Shown: in pieces, positions 10,873 through 19,334 of the stretch
Numbering within the stretch: position 1 is the first letter of the stretch
Layout: each line of letters starts with the position of its first letter
Assembly: GCA_963772445.1 (NCBI GenBank)
Contig: CAVYXK010000003.1
Span: 423,906-487,905 of the forward strand
DNA from: CAVYXK01 sp963772445
Lineage (GTDB): Bacteria; Pseudomonadota; Alphaproteobacteria; Acetobacterales; Acetobacteraceae
Direction: 5' to 3'
DNA length: 64,000 nucleotides
Translations under genes and position numbers: made by a program
Notes under the pieces: model-generated
What the model was told of the DNA's origin: nothing
Seen by the model: only the letters and a program-made list of their open reading frames with translations
Database searches by the model: none

Positions 10873-11949
10873 ATGAAGGCAACCGCAAGGCTGCACGACC
10901 TGGGCCAAAGTCTGTGGCTCGACGACATCACCCGCGACCTGCTCGATAGCGGCACGCTGCGCGGGTTCATCGATGATCTGTCGGTCACCGGACTCACCTC
11001 GAATCCCACCATCTTCGACCACGCTATCACCCACAGCACCAAATACGACGACGACATCCGCCGGCTGCTGGGCAACGGCGTTTCAGGCGAGGCGCTGTTC
11101 TTCGAGCTGGCGCTGGCCGATCTTGCGCGCGCCGCCGACCTGTTTTTGCCGATCCACCGCCGTACCAGTGGCGTGGACGGCTGGGTCTCATTGGAGGTGT
11201 CGCCAAAGCTCGCCCACGACACGGCGCGAACGGTGGCGGAGGCCAAGCGCCTGCACGACAAGGCGGACAAGCCCAACCTGTTCATCAAGATCCCCGGCAC
11301 GATCGAGGGACTGCCGGCGATCGAGGACAGTATCTTCGCCGGCGTCTCGATCAATGTCACTTTGCTGTTCTCGCGCGCAGATTATCTTGCCGCCGCTGAT
11401 GCTTACATGAATGGACTGGAGCGTCGGGTGAAGGCGGGACTGCCGCTCGATGTCAGCTCGGTGGCCTCGGTGTTCATCAGCCGCTGGGACCGTGCGGTGA
11501 TCGACAAGGTCCCCGAGGCTCTGCGCGACCGGCTGGGTATCGCCATCGGGCAACAGGCCTATCAGGCGTATCGTGACGTGCTCGATTCCGATCGCTGGCA
11601 GCGCTTGGCGAACTTCGGCGCCCGACCGCAACGGCTGCTGTTCGCCAGCACCAGCATGAAGGACCCGAAGGCGCCGGACACGCTGTATGTCACCACTTTT
11701 GCCGCGCCCAACACGATCAACACCATGCCGGAAGGCACGCTGCGCGCGTTTGCCGAGCACGGCCAGCTAGGGCCTGCGCTCGCCCGCGACGGCGGCGACT
11801 GCGAGCAGGTGATCGCCAAGCATGTCCGGGCCGGGATCGATGTCGATGCGCTTGCCTCCCAGCTTCAGGTCGATGGCGCGAAGTCCTTCGTCAATTCCTG
11901 GGAGGACCTGCTCGGTGCCATCGACAAGAAGAGCAGCAAATTGAAATAG
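10873..11949 (+). CDS. tal: Transaldolase
   Basis: Transfers dihydroxyacetone units between sugar phosphates through a Schiff-base lysine. SVTGLTSNPTIFDHAI is the N-terminal signature with the catalytic Asp region; the Schiff-base Lys is K139 in LFIKIPGT; VSSVASVFISRWDR follows. At 358 aa it belongs to the longer class common in actinobacteria and alphaproteobacteria. Start ATG 10873 sits behind GGGAGGAACGGAC; the open frame extending to 10501 overlaps the HAD gene and is not coding. pgi starts 17 bases after its stop. In some relatives tal and pgi are one fused protein; here they are separate. Confidence 0.96.
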   Translation: MKATARLHDLGQSLWLDDITRDLLDSGTLRGFIDDLSVTGLTSNPTIFDHAITHSTKYDDDIRRLLGNGVSGEALFFELALADLARAADLFLPIHRRTSGVDGWVSLEVSPKLAHDTARTVAEAKRLHDKADKPNLFIKIPGTIEGLPAIEDSIFAGVSINVTLLFSRADYLAAADAYMNGLERRVKAGLPLDVSSVASVFISRWDRAVIDKVPEALRDRLGIAIGQQAYQAYRDVLDSDRWQRLANFGARPQRLLFASTSMKDPKAPDTLYVTTFAAPNTINTMPEGTLRAFAEHGQLGPALARDGGDCEQVIAKHVRAGIDVDALASQLQVDGAKSFVNSWEDLLGAIDKKSSKLK

Positions 11950-11966
11950 CCTGAAAGGGATCAGCC

Positions 11967-13607
11967 ATGGTCGGCACCAGGGCGAACGAGACCGCAGGGT
12001 GGCGGGCGCTAACTGCGCACCACGCGGCGATCAAGGACATGCATCTTCGCCGGATGTTCGCGGATGATCCTGGGCGCGCTGCGCGCTTCTCGGCGGAAGG
12101 GGCGGGGCTGTTCCTGGACTATTCGAAGAACCGCATCACCGAGGAAACGCTGCGGCTGCTGCTGCAGCTTGCCGAGGAGCGCGGGGTAGCGGCGCGGCGC
12201 GATGCGATGTTCCGTGGCGAGAAGATCAATGCCACCGAGCGCCGGGCGGTCCTGCACGTCGCGCTGCGTGCGCCTCGCGATGCTAAAATCGTTGTCGATG
12301 GCCAGAACGTCGTGCCTGATGTGCACGCGGTGCTGGACCGGATGGCGACGTTCGCTACCCAGGTGCGCCACGGGACCTGGAAGGGTCACACCGGCAAGCG
12401 CATCCGCACGGTGATCAATGTCGGCATCGGCGGGTCCTATCTGGGGCCGGAGATGGCGTACCTGGCGCTGCGTCCATTCAGCGACCGATCGCTGACCCTG
12501 GGCTTCGTCTCCAACGTCGATGGGGCGAACTTTACCGAGGCGACGCAGGGCCTCGATCCGGCCGAGACGCTATTCGTCATATCGTCGAAGACCTTCACCA
12601 CCTTGGAGACGATGACCAACGCGGCGACGGCCCGCCGGTGGGTGGTCGATGCGCTCGGGGCGGATGCGGCGGTGGCGCGACATTTCGTTGCCGTGTCCAC
12701 AAACGAGGAGGAGGTGAAGAAGTTCGGCATTGACGGAGCGAACATGTTCGGCTTCTGGGACTGGGTCGGCGGTCGCTATTCGATGGATTCGGCGATCGGG
12801 CTATCGACCATGATCGCCATCGGGCCCGAGCATTTCCGCGAGATGCTCGCCGGATTTCACGCCATGGACGAGCATTTCCGCACGGCGCCGCTGGCGCGCA
12901 ACCTGCCGGCGCTGATGGGGCTGCTGACCGTCTGGTACAACAACTTCTTCGGCGCGCAGACGCTCGGCATCATGCCCTATGCCGCGCATCTGGCCCGGTT
13001 CCCGGCCTACCTGCAGCAGTTGCAGATGGAGAGCAACGGCAAACATGTCGATCTCGACGGCAACCACGTCGATTGGCAGACTGGCCCGATCATCTGGGGC
13101 GAGCCGGGCACGGACGGACAGCACTCGTTCTATCAGCTTATCCATCAAGGCACGAAGCTGATCCCGTGCGACCTGATCGGATTCCTGACCCCGCTCAGTA
13201 CGCTGACCGATCATCACGATCTGCTGATGGCGAATTTGTTCGCCCAGGCCGAGGCGCTGGCATTTGGCAAGACCGCCGACGAGCTGACCGCCGAGGGCTC
13301 ACCGGCGTTCCAGACGCCGTACCGGGTGACTGAGGGCAATCGTCCGACCAACATGATCCTGGCCGAACGGCCGGACCCGCGGACGCTCGGCAGCCTGGTC
13401 GCGCTTTACGAGCACAGCGTGTTCACCCAGGGCGCAATCTGGGGGATCGATTCCTTCGACCAATGGGGGGTGGAGCTCGGCAAGGTGCTCGCCGGCCACA
13501 TTATTCCGGAATTGCGCGATGCCACGCCGCCGAAGCTGAACCATGACAGCTCCACCAATGCGCTGATCGAGCGCTATAGGCGCCATAGGCAGCGAAGCGG
13601 CACCTGA
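11967..13607 (+). CDS. pgi: Glucose-6-phosphate isomerase
   Basis: Interconverts glucose 6-phosphate and fructose 6-phosphate, so fructose 6-phosphate made by tkt/tal can re-enter the oxidative branch. Seen: NVGIGGSYLGPEMA (sugar-phosphate loop), VISSKTFTTLETM, WDWVGGRYSMDS (signature), and SFDQWGVELGKVL, the C-terminal signature with the catalytic Lys. Length is 546 aa, normal. AAAGGGATCAGCC precedes the ATG. It is the last gene of the co-directional run; the next gene is convergent and the 16-base gap holds no evident terminator. Confidence 0.97.
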   Translation: MVGTRANETAGWRALTAHHAAIKDMHLRRMFADDPGRAARFSAEGAGLFLDYSKNRITEETLRLLLQLAEERGVAARRDAMFRGEKINATERRAVLHVALRAPRDAKIVVDGQNVVPDVHAVLDRMATFATQVRHGTWKGHTGKRIRTVINVGIGGSYLGPEMAYLALRPFSDRSLTLGFVSNVDGANFTEATQGLDPAETLFVISSKTFTTLETMTNAATARRWVVDALGADAAVARHFVAVSTNEEEVKKFGIDGANMFGFWDWVGGRYSMDSAIGLSTMIAIGPEHFREMLAGFHAMDEHFRTAPLARNLPALMGLLTVWYNNFFGAQTLGIMPYAAHLARFPAYLQQLQMESNGKHVDLDGNHVDWQTGPIIWGEPGTDGQHSFYQLIHQGTKLIPCDLIGFLTPLSTLTDHHDLLMANLFAQAEALAFGKTADELTAEGSPAFQTPYRVTEGNRPTNMILAERPDPRTLGSLVALYEHSVFTQGAIWGIDSFDQWGVELGKVLAGHIIPELRDATPPKLNHDSSTNALIERYRRHRQRSGT

Positions 13608-13623
13608 TAAGGCCAGCCACAAG

Positions 13624-14176
13624 CTAAACCTGTAGGACTTCAGCTCCCGGCGCAGGCTCCAGCTCGCAGGCGTTTACCGTCATTGCCAGCAGGGCATAAT
13701 AACCGATCGCTCCCGTAAGCTGGATGAACTCGTCATCGCCGAACCGAGCCCTCATCGCATTCGCGGTCGCGTCGTCGATCCGATGTTTGCGCAGAAGCTG
13801 CCGGGTAAAATCGACGATCTGCGCGTCCTCGGGCGGGATGCCGTGCGAGTGGTTCTCGCGGATCGCGGTAATGGTTGACTCCGGCACACCAAGCCGGCGC
13901 GCACCGGCCGTCTGTGCGCCCCAGATGTACAGTGCCTCGTACTCACGACCGACGGTCATCGCCGCCAGCACGCGCACACGCATATCGAGCGATCCTTCGA
14001 AGCGAACATAGGCACCAAGATGCGCGACCCGCCCGGCAATCTCCGGGGAGTGCAGGAACATGGTGAACGGCCCCTGCACGGCGCCGCGGCTGGCGACGAT
14101 GGAATCGAAGATGGCTTGGTCCTTCGGCGCCACCTGCTCCTTGCTTGTGATGGAATATGGAATCAAGTCTGGCCAT
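13624..14176 (-). CDS. Carboxymuconolactone decarboxylase-family protein, possible frameshift at start
   Basis: About 180 aa of the AhpD/CMD helical family: GPFTMFLHSPEIAGRV, AAMTVGREYEALYIWGAQ and AIRENHSHGI are the family pattern (Glu and His of the active centre). The CxxC pair of AhpD is missing, so a thiol peroxidase role is unlikely; lactone or peroxide-related chemistry is possible. The long frame begins only at a TTG (14166). However, ATG 14176, overlapping the previous stop as TAATG and behind GGGAGGG, would start MARL and needs one base removed near 14164-14168 to enter the gene. It follows the split methionine-synthase-like gene. Confidence 0.8.
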
Positions 14177-14293
14177 TATTCCCTCCCGCGCCTGGACTCG
14201 GCAGTGGCGAAGTATAGCTTCGGATCGGCCGCCCGCACGCGTGCCTCCGGCAACCCCAGCTCGCGACGTATGATATTCGTGCCTTCTACCATT
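14176..14293 (-). pseudogene. C-terminal fragment of a MetE-like protein, cut off by an insertion
   Basis: About 38 codons ending in TAA at 14176-14178 read VEGTNIIRRELGLPEAR and DPKLYFATAE, which fits the expected C-terminus of the cobalamin-independent methionine-synthase-like protein whose remainder lies at 18201-19277 on the same strand. The break is at the 7-bp target duplication (14287-14293, matched at 18201-18207). Joining the two halves across the duplication restores one continuous reading frame (YYKCVSMV + EGTNIIRR). Confidence 0.85.
14287..14293. repeat. Left target-site duplication of the outer element (TACCATT)
   Basis: TACCATT here and at 18201-18207 are identical direct repeats immediately outside the inverted repeats at 14294 and 18200. 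They mark a 7-bp staggered insertion within the MetE-like gene. Confidence 0.88.
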
Positions 14294-14315
14294 CTCGAGA
14301 GTGCCGAGTTCTGGG

Positions 14316-14699
14316 TTACTTCCTGGCGGCCTGTGACTTTCGCTCGTAGTCGTCAAGCCACTGCTCAGTGAGCCGGTCGAGCTCCTCGAGCTGGCGTTCG
14401 GAGTAGGATTCCGGCGCAAAGCCCTCGAGCCACCCGAGCACGTGAGTTTCGATCAAGTCGCGCGGCACGTCCGGATGCTCGGCATGGATGCGTTCTGCCG
14501 ACTGCTCGATCGACAGCCGTTTCCCGTCGTCCCAGACGATCTTGCGCCGTTTGGGGTCGACGTCGGCATTATCCAGTGCGGCGAAGACCAGATCGAGCGC
14601 GTAGACCGAGCGTTCCCCCTCGGACGAGCCCATCCATTCGAGGAAGGCGTCAGTGAACGGGTTGTTCTCGAAGGGGTGTTTTGCGCGTCGCTTGCCCAT
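14316..14699 (-). CDS. Small hypothetical passenger protein of the outer element
   Basis: A 127-aa, charged, soluble protein I do not recognise. The N-terminus is basic (MGKRRAKHPFENNPF), followed by mixed helical segments rich in Glu, Asp and Trp (EWMGSSEGERS, RKIVWDDGKRL, HVLGWLEGF). There is no signal peptide, membrane segment or clear DNA-binding motif. It ends 5 bases inside the left inverted repeat of the element and follows the DUF6788-like gene on the same strand (22-base gap), so the two are probably co-transcribed. Its frame is intact while the transposase opposite is broken. Confidence 0.7.
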   Translation of the reverse strand: MGKRRAKHPFENNPFTDAFLEWMGSSEGERSVYALDLVFAALDNADVDPKRRKIVWDDGKRLSIEQSAERIHAEHPDVPRDLIETHVLGWLEGFAPESYSERQLEELDRLTEQWLDDYERKSQAARK

Positions 14700-14721
14700 C
14701 GGATGAGGATAGCACCGCGGG

Positions 14722-15039
14722 TCATTGCCGTCGCAAGGCTCGCTTCATCATCAAGCGGCTCTGCTCGATGCTCAAGGCGATCCACTGGGCGGTGAGCGCC
14801 TTGAAGCGCTTATAGTTGCGGATCTCACGCCGCACCTCGGGCAGATAGTCGCGCGGAACATATTCGGTCCGGCTCCTCATCTGCCGCGTGTAGCTGAGCT
14901 GGTAGTAGGGTCCCCTCCGGTTCTCTGGATCCTTGTACTGGCGGGTGAGCGATCCGGGCCGCATGTCTTCAATGCCGGCCAGCTGCGCCTTGATGCTTCC
15001 AATGCGCTTTCTGATCACTGCCAGGCGTTTGTTTGTCAT
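14722..15039 (-). CDS. DUF6788-like small protein, passenger of the outer element
   Basis: 105 aa: a helical N-terminus (IRKRIGSIKAQLAGIEDM), then the core RPGSLTRQYK and RRGPYYQLSYTRQMRSRTEY typical of DUF6788-like proteins, then NYKRFKALTAQWIALSIEQ. Such proteins are often found beside transposases; their role is unknown. The usual cysteine pair of the core (KxxC..C) is absent here. The start codon lies inside a palindrome (15037-15067) shared with the divergent transposase promoter region, which suggests that this gene or its partner is autoregulated. Intact frame. Confidence 0.75.
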   Translation of the reverse strand: MTNKRLAVIRKRIGSIKAQLAGIEDMRPGSLTRQYKDPENRRGPYYQLSYTRQMRSRTEYVPRDYLPEVRREIRNYKRFKALTAQWIALSIEQSRLMMKRALRRQ

Positions 15040-15067
15040 AGGTATAGCATACCAGTGCTATACTATG
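15037..15067. promoter_or_regulatory. Palindrome between divergent passenger gene and transposase
   Basis: CATAGGTATAGCA, a 6-base loop TACCAG, then TGCTATACTATG: arms complementary except for one extra G. It covers the start codon of the DUF6788-like gene and lies 26 bases upstream of the transposase ATG. It could be an operator for a regulator encoded by the element, or a translational hairpin. Confidence 0.55.
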
Positions 15068-15092
15068 CTGGCAACAGAATTGAGAGGGCCCG

Positions 15093-16488
15093 ATGCCGCT
15101 GTGGATGCCCTGGTGGAATGCGATTTGGCTGCTGCGTCCGGCGTTCTCGCGTCTGCGCACCTTCCTGTGGTTCGCCACCGCCGTGGCAGGCTTCACGGTG
15201 CGGACGGAACTGCTGGGCGTAACCAGCCTCGTGCGGGCGCTGAAGCTCGAGGCTCGCTTCTACAACAAGCTCGTCGATCACTTTCACAGCCCCGCCGTGA
15301 AGCTCGATCGGCTCGCGGCGCTGTGGACCCAGGTGGTGCTGCGGCTATTCCCGCAGCCGCTGCGCATCAACGGAAGGTGTATCGTGGTCGGCGACGGCAT
15401 CAAGATCCCAAAGCGCGGGCGCAAGATGCCGGCGGTCAAACTCCTGCATCAGCAGTCCGAGTTCGAACACCAAGCCCGAATTCATCATGGGACATTCCCT
15501 CCAGGCTGTGAGCGTGCTCGTTCAGGCCGCAGCCAGCGTCTTCGCCGTGCCGCTCGCCATGCGAATCCACGAAGGGTTGGTGTGGTCCAATCGCGATCGC
15601 CGCACCCTGCTCGACAAGATGCTTGCGCTCCTCGGGATCGTCGCCATCGCAGAACCCTTCTACTTCGTCGCCGACGCCTACTATGCCGCGCGCAAGATCG
15701 TCACCGGCCTGCTCGAGGAGAACAACCACCTGGTCACGCGGGTGAAGTCCAACGCCGTCGCCTACACCGCCCACCAGCAGCGTGGCCCGCGGAAGAGAGG
15801 CCGGCCCAGAGTTCTATGGCAGCAAGGTCAAGCTCAGATCCCTGCTGGAAGACCCCAAGGGCTTCCAACAGGCCGAAAGTCCCGTCTACGGCGAGCACCA
15901 GGTGACCATCCAGTATCGGGTCCGCGACCTGCTGTGGCGCCCGGCCGGTCGAACTCGTGCGCTTCGTGGCGGTGATTTATCCAGTAAGAGGCTCGTGCCT
16001 CCTGATGTGCACCGACACCTCTTTGGAGGCTATCGAGATCATTCGCCTGTACGGTCTGCGCTTCAAGATCGAGCACACGTTCAAGCAGGCGGTGCGGCTG
16101 ATCGGTTCGTTTACCTACCATTTCTGGATGTCCGACATGAAGCCGCTGCGCCGCCGCAGTGGCAATCAACATCTCCATCGTGAGTCGCTGGAATACCGCA
16201 ACGCCGTCAAACGCAAGCTCCACGCCTACCACGTCTTCATCCAGGCGGGTGTCGTCTGCCAGGGACTGCTTCAGTATCTGGCCGTCGCCTTCCCTCAGGC
16301 CGTCTGGAATTCCTTCGGCTCCTGGCTGCGAACCATTCGGCCCGGCATCCCGCCCTCGGAGCTGGTCGTGGCCAATGCCCTGCGCCAGAGCCTGCCGGAA
16401 TTTCTCTTGAATGCCACCCCGAGCAACACCTTCGCGAAATTCGTCATCGAACGACAGGACACCAATAAAATGGAGGCCTTCCGCCTAG
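15093..16488 (+). pseudogene. DDE transposase of the outer element, three frameshifts, 3' end displaced by the nested element
   Basis: An IS4-superfamily-like transposase. The acidic triad can be placed as the Asp of VVGDGIKIPKRG, the Asp of YFVADAYYAARK and the Glu of GLRFKIEHTFKQAVR. The reading frame is lost three times: near 15462 (extra base before NTKPEFIMGHS), near 15810 (before EFYGSKVKL) and near 15945 (before VELVRFVAV). The last codons are split by the nested element: the frame reads ...FRLA at 16485-16488 and, with the insertion removed, ends SER-stop at 18162-18167. Start ATG 15093 follows GAGAGGG. About 460 aa if restored. An IS4-like relationship is inferred from motif spacing only. 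Confidence 0.8.
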
Positions 16489-18155
16489 CCCGCATTTCTC
16501 ACCGAATCAGGTGCATCGGGGCTCCGAATTCAGCGAAAATCATCGTGCCAACAAAGTTTTTCGTGGAACGGAGGATTTCCCCGATGCAGACAGAGTGTAG
16601 CGCAGAGCTGTTCGCCTTTGCACCTGTAGAAGGCCGCGCAGTGGTGGCCGGCTTCGACGGCGGAACGCTGACCTCGGATGCCGGGGCGCTGCTGCTCGGC
16701 GCGACCGACCAGGTGATTGGCCTGACCCGGCGGTTTGCCGCGTGTTTCCAGGACGCCCGCAACCCAGCCTTCGTCGAGCACGATGTGGCGACCCTGGTCA
16801 GCCAGCGGATCATCGGCATCGCGCTCGGCTACGAAGACCTGATCGACCACGACCAGCTCCGCCACGATCCGGTGCTGGCGGTGCTGGCCGGCAAGCTGGA
16901 GGCGCGCCGGTCGGACTGCGCGCCGCTGGCCGGCAAATCGACGCTGAACCGGCTGGAGCTGGGCCAGCCGGAGCCCTCCCGCTATGCCAAGATCAGCGCC
17001 GATACGGCGTCGATCGAGCGGCTGTTCGTCGATATGTTCCTAGACGCGCATGCCGAACCGCCGAAGCAGATCATCCTCGATCTCGACGCCACCGATGATC
17101 CGCTGCACGGACATCAGGAAGGTCGGTTCTTCCACGGCTATTACGACTGCTACTGCTATCTGCCGCTTTACGTGTTCTGCGGCCGACACCTGCTGGCGGC
17201 GAAGCTGCGGCAGTCCGACATCGACGGCTCGGCCGGGGCGGTTGAGGAGGTATCACGGATCGTTGCCCAGATCCGGGCGCGCTGGCCGAAGACACGAATC
17301 CTGCTGCGGGCGGACTTTGGTTTCGCCCGCGAAGAACTGATGGCGTGGTGCGAGGCCAATCGGGCGGACTACCTGTTCGGCCTGGCGCGCAACGAGCGGC
17401 TGGTGGCGCAGATCAAAGCCGAGTTGACGGCGGCGCAGGCCGAGGCCAAGCAGACCGGCAAACCGGCGCGTCGCTTCAAGGATTTCCGCTGGTCCACGCT
17501 GAAGAGCTGGAGCCGCCGGCGGCGAGTGGTGGCGAAGGCCGAATGGACCCAGGACGAGGCCAATCCCCGCTTCGTGGTGACCTCGCTTAAGCGCGGCGAG
17601 GCGGCGGCGCGGTATCTCTACGAGACGATCTATTGTGCGCGCGGTGAGATGGAGAACCGGATCAAGGAGTGCCAGCTCGACCTGTTCGCCGATCGCACGT
17701 CCACGGCGACCATGCGAGCCAATCAGTTGCGCCTGTGGTTCGCCTCGCTGGCCTATGTACTGCTGTGCGCGCTGCGCCGGATCGGGCTGGCGGACACACA
17801 GTTTGCTGCTGCCACCTGCGGGACGATACGACTTAAACTGCTCAAATTGGGGGCGTTGGTGCGGATCAGCGTGCGGCGGGTCAAGGTAGCGATGGCTTCG
17901 GCCTGTCCCTACCAGGGCGAGTTCGCTGCCGCTCACGCCGCGCTTACCGCGGCGGCTGCTGCCGCCTGATACGAAGCAGACAGCGCATAGTCCGATACGC
18001 TCTCCCGTGCAACGCTGCCTGGTGCGGCGCGACGCGGCGCGCGCGCAAAATCAGTCGCTACGCGGCTACACGATCGGCAGCGGGCAAATTGGCCGGGAGC
18101 ACGATTACGTTACGGCACCAGTTCGATTTTGCCTGGAGTCTGTGAGAAATGCGGG
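16489..18155 (+). mobile_element. IS1380-family insertion sequence, complete
   Basis: A 1667-bp unit bounded by perfect 14-bp inverted repeats CCCGCATTTCTCAC (16489-16502) and GTGAGAAATGCGGG (18142-18155), with a 4-bp target duplication CTAG at 16485-16488 and 18156-18159. Length, terminal repeats and 4-bp duplication match the IS1380 family, known from Acetobacter. It carries one intact transposase gene and about 185 bp of untranslated right end. It sits inside the last codons of the outer element's transposase and so arrived later. Confidence 0.93.
16584..17969 (+). CDS. IS1380-family transposase
   Basis: 461 aa, intact. Family features: AGFDGGTLTSDAGALLL near the N-terminus, ILDLDATDDPLHGHQ (first catalytic Asp), ILLRADFGFAREELM (second Asp region), YCARGEMENRIKECQ (catalytic Glu). 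The ATG at 16584 follows GGAGGATTTCCCCG; the same frame happens to be open upstream into the other transposase, which is accidental. Ends in an Ala-rich tail. It is the only gene of the nested element, and the copy looks competent for transposition. Confidence 0.95.
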   Translation: MQTECSAELFAFAPVEGRAVVAGFDGGTLTSDAGALLLGATDQVIGLTRRFAACFQDARNPAFVEHDVATLVSQRIIGIALGYEDLIDHDQLRHDPVLAVLAGKLEARRSDCAPLAGKSTLNRLELGQPEPSRYAKISADTASIERLFVDMFLDAHAEPPKQIILDLDATDDPLHGHQEGRFFHGYYDCYCYLPLYVFCGRHLLAAKLRQSDIDGSAGAVEEVSRIVAQIRARWPKTRILLRADFGFAREELMAWCEANRADYLFGLARNERLVAQIKAELTAAQAEAKQTGKPARRFKDFRWSTLKSWSRRRRVVAKAEWTQDEANPRFVVTSLKRGEAAARYLYETIYCARGEMENRIKECQLDLFADRTSTATMRANQLRLWFASLAYVLLCALRRIGLADTQFAAATCGTIRLKLLKLGALVRISVRRVKVAMASACPYQGEFAAAHAALTAAAAAA

Positions 18156-18200
18156 CTAGCCTCCTGAGCCGAAATTCCTCCGGAACTCTGGACTCGCGAG

Positions 18201-18207
18201 TACCATT
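18201..18207. repeat. Right target-site duplication of the outer element (TACCATT)
   Basis: Second copy of TACCATT, directly after the right inverted repeat; see the copy at 14287-14293. Confidence 0.88.
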
Positions 18208-19277
18208 GAGACGCACTTGTAGTAGGCGATCCGCCGGCTGAGGCCCTCGCGGCCAAAGCCGCAATCAGTGGTGATCACGAGCCGCTCCGGCGGGATGAAT
18301 TCCAATGCCCGCCGAATCAGACCGGCGACGTATTCCGGTGGCTCGACGACGGTATTGCAGTGGTTCACCACCCCGATGCCGATCTTCTTGTCGGTCTTGT
18401 ACCTGTCAAACAGGTGGAGATCTCGCCCATCGCTGCTCGCGCATTCGAACGTGATGACATCGGCATTTAATTCCAGCAGATACGGCATCGCGCGCTCGTA
18501 GCTCGGCACCTCCCAATAGACGCGTTGCTGGTTCGGATTGCCCCAACAGGTGTGCACCCAGATTTCCGCGTTCACGCCAACGAGCTGGCGATTGAACGCC
18601 TCGGTCAGGAACTCCAACTCCTCCTCGGTGCAGTCGGGTCTTAACGAGCGGCCATGGTGCGGCGGCTCCTCCACCTGGATCAGCGGACAGCCGCCATCCG
18701 CCATCTCACGGAACTCGGCGTTCATGATATCGCAGAGATCCAGCACCATCTGCCGGTCGTCCGGGTAGAACTCGTTCCATAGCATGCTGGCCAGCGCCGG
18801 CGCACAGATCGCACCGAACTTCACCGGACGATCCGACAGACGCTGCGCCACCTGCCAGATGGCGGTGTACTCCAGCGGTCCGCGCGACAATCTCTGCTTC
18901 ACAACACCGGGCTGATACGCTTCCTGCACTTCCCACAGGATTTTGCCGGGGCGCAGGCCATGGCGGCTCATCCAGCCGCGCGAGGTGTCGCGGTGGCCTT
19001 CGATCCCGGCGATCCGTTCGATCGGATAGAAGAACCAGGACTTGCCCCCGACCGCGAGATCGAACCGGCTATCACCGTCGGTGACAATGTCGAGCCCCGC
19101 GGCCTCCTGCGCGTTGATGATCGCGGCGACGGCGTCCAGATACTGTTCGCGGAACAGCGAATCGCCCAGCGCTGACTTGAACGAGCGACCGTTCAGGCTC
19201 AGGTCGAACCACAGCGGGCGCGGATACGAGCCGGTGATCGCCGTCGGCAACATCATATCGCGTGTGACCGTGAGCAT
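18201..19277 (-). pseudogene. Cobalamin-independent methionine synthase-like protein (MetE C-terminal domain type), truncated by insertion
   Basis: About 359 codons of a UROD/MetE-like TIM-barrel protein: LPTAITGSYPRPLWF at the start, HTCWGNP (His and Cys zinc ligands) and TTDCGFGREGLSRR (second Cys). Members transfer methyl groups to thiols. ATG 19277 is taken because GGAGGAGG ends five bases before it; GTG 19283 is too close to that site. The gene is interrupted at codon VSMV by the outer mobile element; the physical frame runs on into the element to the TAG at 18156. The missing end lies at 14176-14293. As it stands the protein lacks its last helix and is probably inactive. Confidence 0.88.
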
Positions 19278-19334
19278 AGGCACCTCCTCCCAAATCGGTG
19301 CTTTATTCTGACCGTCAGAGAAGGGCAGGGGCCA

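Larger units (their letters stand above)
14294..18200 (+). mobile_element. Outer IS-like element with two passenger genes, host of a nested IS1380-type element
   Basis: The termini are CTCGAGAGTGCCGAGTTC at 14294-14311 and its imperfect inverse GAACTCTGGACTCGCGAG at 18183-18200 (15 of 18 match). The flanks are the 7-bp duplication TACCATT. Without the nested element and its extra 4-bp copy the unit is about 2236 bp. It holds a DDE transposase on the plus strand and two small genes on the minus strand, with a palindrome between the divergent starts. The transposase carries three frameshifts, so this copy is probably immobile on its own. I do not assign an IS family name; a 7-bp duplication is not diagnostic for the ones I can recall. 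Confidence 0.85.
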
